From positions 1 through 6,956 of the forward strand of contig JAYRHW010000286.1 of the NCBI GenBank assembly GCA_041907145.1: 6,956 nucleotides of DNA. The letters are read 5' to 3'. Source of the DNA: JAFLCA01 sp041907145. GTDB taxonomy: Bacteria; Bdellovibrionota_C; UBA2361; JAFLCA01. Positions 6,157-6,956 of this stretch are shown one piece after another. The notes below the pieces were generated by a model that was not told the origin of the DNA, did no database searches, and was given only the letters and a program-made list of their open reading frames with translations. The number at the start of each line of letters is the position of its first letter. Position 1 is the stretch's first letter. A program made the translations under genes and the position numbers.

Positions 6157-6391
6157 CAAGAAGCAACAGAAGTTAGTGAAGCGGGTTAGCTATTCGTACC
6201 TGCACAAACTTGCCGCAGCCACGTCACTTCTTGCCTTCTGTGTCGTGATCGCCGCTGGAGTAATGGCAGAAGCTCGTGTGTTTACAATAGCTTATCGAGC
6301 GGCGCTGGTTATCGTAGTTATCGGTGTAGTGAGCAGGATTTTAATCCGGATTCTCGCGACGTATGAGGAGATGAACAGTGGCCAAGCCTAA
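6149..6391 (+). CDS. Small two-helix membrane protein between flhG and fliA, function unknown
   Basis: I cannot assign a named family to this 80-residue protein. It has a basic N-terminus (KKQQKLVKR), a first hydrophobic helix at about residues 21-40 and a second at about 46-66. A very short loop, EARVF, lies between them, and the tail ATYEEMNSGQA is polar and acidic. By the positive-inside rule both ends should be cytoplasmic, forming a tight inner-membrane hairpin. R50 lies within the second helix, and R63/R67 cap its cytoplasmic end. The ATG overlaps the flhG stop by 8 bases (GGAG at 6135-6138 as ribosome site), and its own end overlaps the fliA start by 14 bases, so it is translationally coupled on both sides. 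That position suggests a role with FlhG or in flagellar assembly, which is inference only. I have a vague memory of a similar small gene at this place in deltaproteobacterial clusters. Confidence 0.8.
   Translation: MADKKQQKLVKRVSYSYLHKLAAATSLLAFCVVIAAGVMAEARVFTIAYRAALVIVVIGVVSRILIRILATYEEMNSGQA
6365..6370 (+). promoter_or_regulatory. Ribosome binding site GAGGAG deciding the fliA GTG start
   Basis: GAGGAG ends 7 bases before the GTG at 6378, inside the 3' end of the small membrane gene. The ATG at 6371 directly behind it is in the membrane gene's frame and runs only six codons to that gene's stop, so GTG is the only sensible start for fliA. Confidence 0.75.
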
Positions 6392-6956
6392 ACGTTCAGC
6401 GGTTGAAGCGTATAAAAATATCGACGAGTTCGAAAAAGAGGAACTCATCAAAAGCTACCTACCACTCGTAAAGAAGGTAGTTCATCGTCTTTCCGGCAGG
6501 TTACCTAAGGATGTCGACATCCGGGAAATGTTGAATTCCGGAATTATCGGACTCGTTGACGCCCTTGAAAAGTACGATCCACGGCATGAAACGAACTTTT
6601 CGACCTATGCACAATTTCGTATCCGCGGTGCAATTTTGGACAGTTTCCGGTCCCAGGACTGGCTGCCCCGATCCTTGCGCTTTAAATCTCACAAAATAGA
6701 GTCTGCCTATCACCGCATCGAGCAAAAGCTTGGCCGCGCGGCTACGGATGAAGAAGTTGCCGTCGATTTAGGCATTCAAGTGGACGAGCTTCAGCGCCTT
6801 CTCGGAGAAGTAGGGAGCATCGTGATGCTAAGCTTCGAGGAGCTGGGCTTCGGTCATGGCGAAGAACGCTTTCAGGCCGATGAATGGCTAGCCAGTAAGT
6901 CACAAGATCCGCTTAATAGACTATTGAGCGGCGAGAAGGTCAGCCTAATTGCTCGA
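6378..6956 (+). CDS. fliA: Flagellar sigma-28 factor FliA (3' partial)
   Basis: FliA directs RNA polymerase to late flagellar genes (filament, motor, chemotaxis) and is normally held inactive by FlgM until the hook is complete. The frame is open from GTG at 6378 to the window end, giving 193 residues; full proteins are about 240-260, so the end of region 4 is missing. Region 2 is clear from about residue 25 to 100: YLPLVKKVVHRLSGRLP, then a REMLNSGIIGLVDALEKYD core and FSTYAQFRIRGAILDSFR, followed by QDWLPRSLR, the FliA-type hallmark also seen as DWVPRS in enterics. Region 3 follows with KLGRAATDEEVAVDLGI and VDELQRLLGEV. The acidic stretch FEELGFGHGEERFQADE leads to DPLNRLLSGEK, where region 4 begins. 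The start overlaps the membrane gene by 14 bases, so fliA probably depends on the operon's upstream promoter and on translational coupling. Confidence 0.94.
   Translation, partial: MAKPKRSAVEAYKNIDEFEKEELIKSYLPLVKKVVHRLSGRLPKDVDIREMLNSGIIGLVDALEKYDPRHETNFSTYAQFRIRGAILDSFRSQDWLPRSLRFKSHKIESAYHRIEQKLGRAATDEEVAVDLGIQVDELQRLLGEVGSIVMLSFEELGFGHGEERFQADEWLASKSQDPLNRLLSGEKVSLIAR

Overview
The window is a late stretch of a flagellar (type III export) gene cluster, all on the + strand. The order is fliR (5' end cut by the window), a small cysteine-cluster gene, a 211-base intergenic stretch, flhB, flhA, an flhF-like gene, flhG, a small two-helix membrane protein gene, and fliA (3' end cut by the window). 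The order fliR-flhB-flhA-flhF-flhG-fliA is typical of bacteria with polar or spatially controlled flagella, such as polar-flagellate Gammaproteobacteria and deltaproteobacterial lineages (Desulfobacterota and relatives). The extra membrane gene between flhG and fliA and the sigma-54-type promoter make a delta-type lineage slightly more attractive to me, but the sequence does not settle the taxon.

Region by region: 2-778 is nearly all of FliR, an export-gate membrane protein. 818-1081 encodes an 87-residue YkgJ/YeiW-type cysteine-cluster protein, an unexpected guest between fliR and flhB. 1082-1292 holds no gene but is rich in signals. A compound inverted repeat with 22-base perfect arms (REP/BIME-like) starts inside the last codons of the cysteine-cluster gene and supplies its stop codon. 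It is followed by an 8+8 dyad, a weaker dyad and a well-spaced -24/-12 sigma-54 promoter just before flhB. From flhB onward the genes are packed as one operon: flhB/flhA overlap by 1 base, flhG/membrane gene by 8 and membrane gene/fliA by 14, while flhA-flhF and flhF-flhG have only short gaps.

How they work together: FliR, FlhB and FlhA form the inner-membrane core of the flagellar export apparatus, and FlhB self-cleaves at NPTH to switch substrate class. FlhF and FlhG normally set the position and number of flagella. FliA is the sigma-28 factor for late flagellar genes. If the promoter is real, export-core, placement and late-sigma genes would be transcribed together under RpoN and an enhancer-binding protein, with FliA switching on the next tier.

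The most notable observation is that the FlhF homologue is short (242 residues) and its GTPase motifs are eroded: the P-loop lysine is arginine and the DTYR, DTAG and TKLD motifs are all altered. Its partner FlhG has an intact ATPase core but lacks the N-terminal DQAxxLR activator motif that in well-studied systems stimulates the FlhF GTPase. This looks like paired loss of a GTPase and of its activator, possibly a non-GTPase FlhF/FlhG module.
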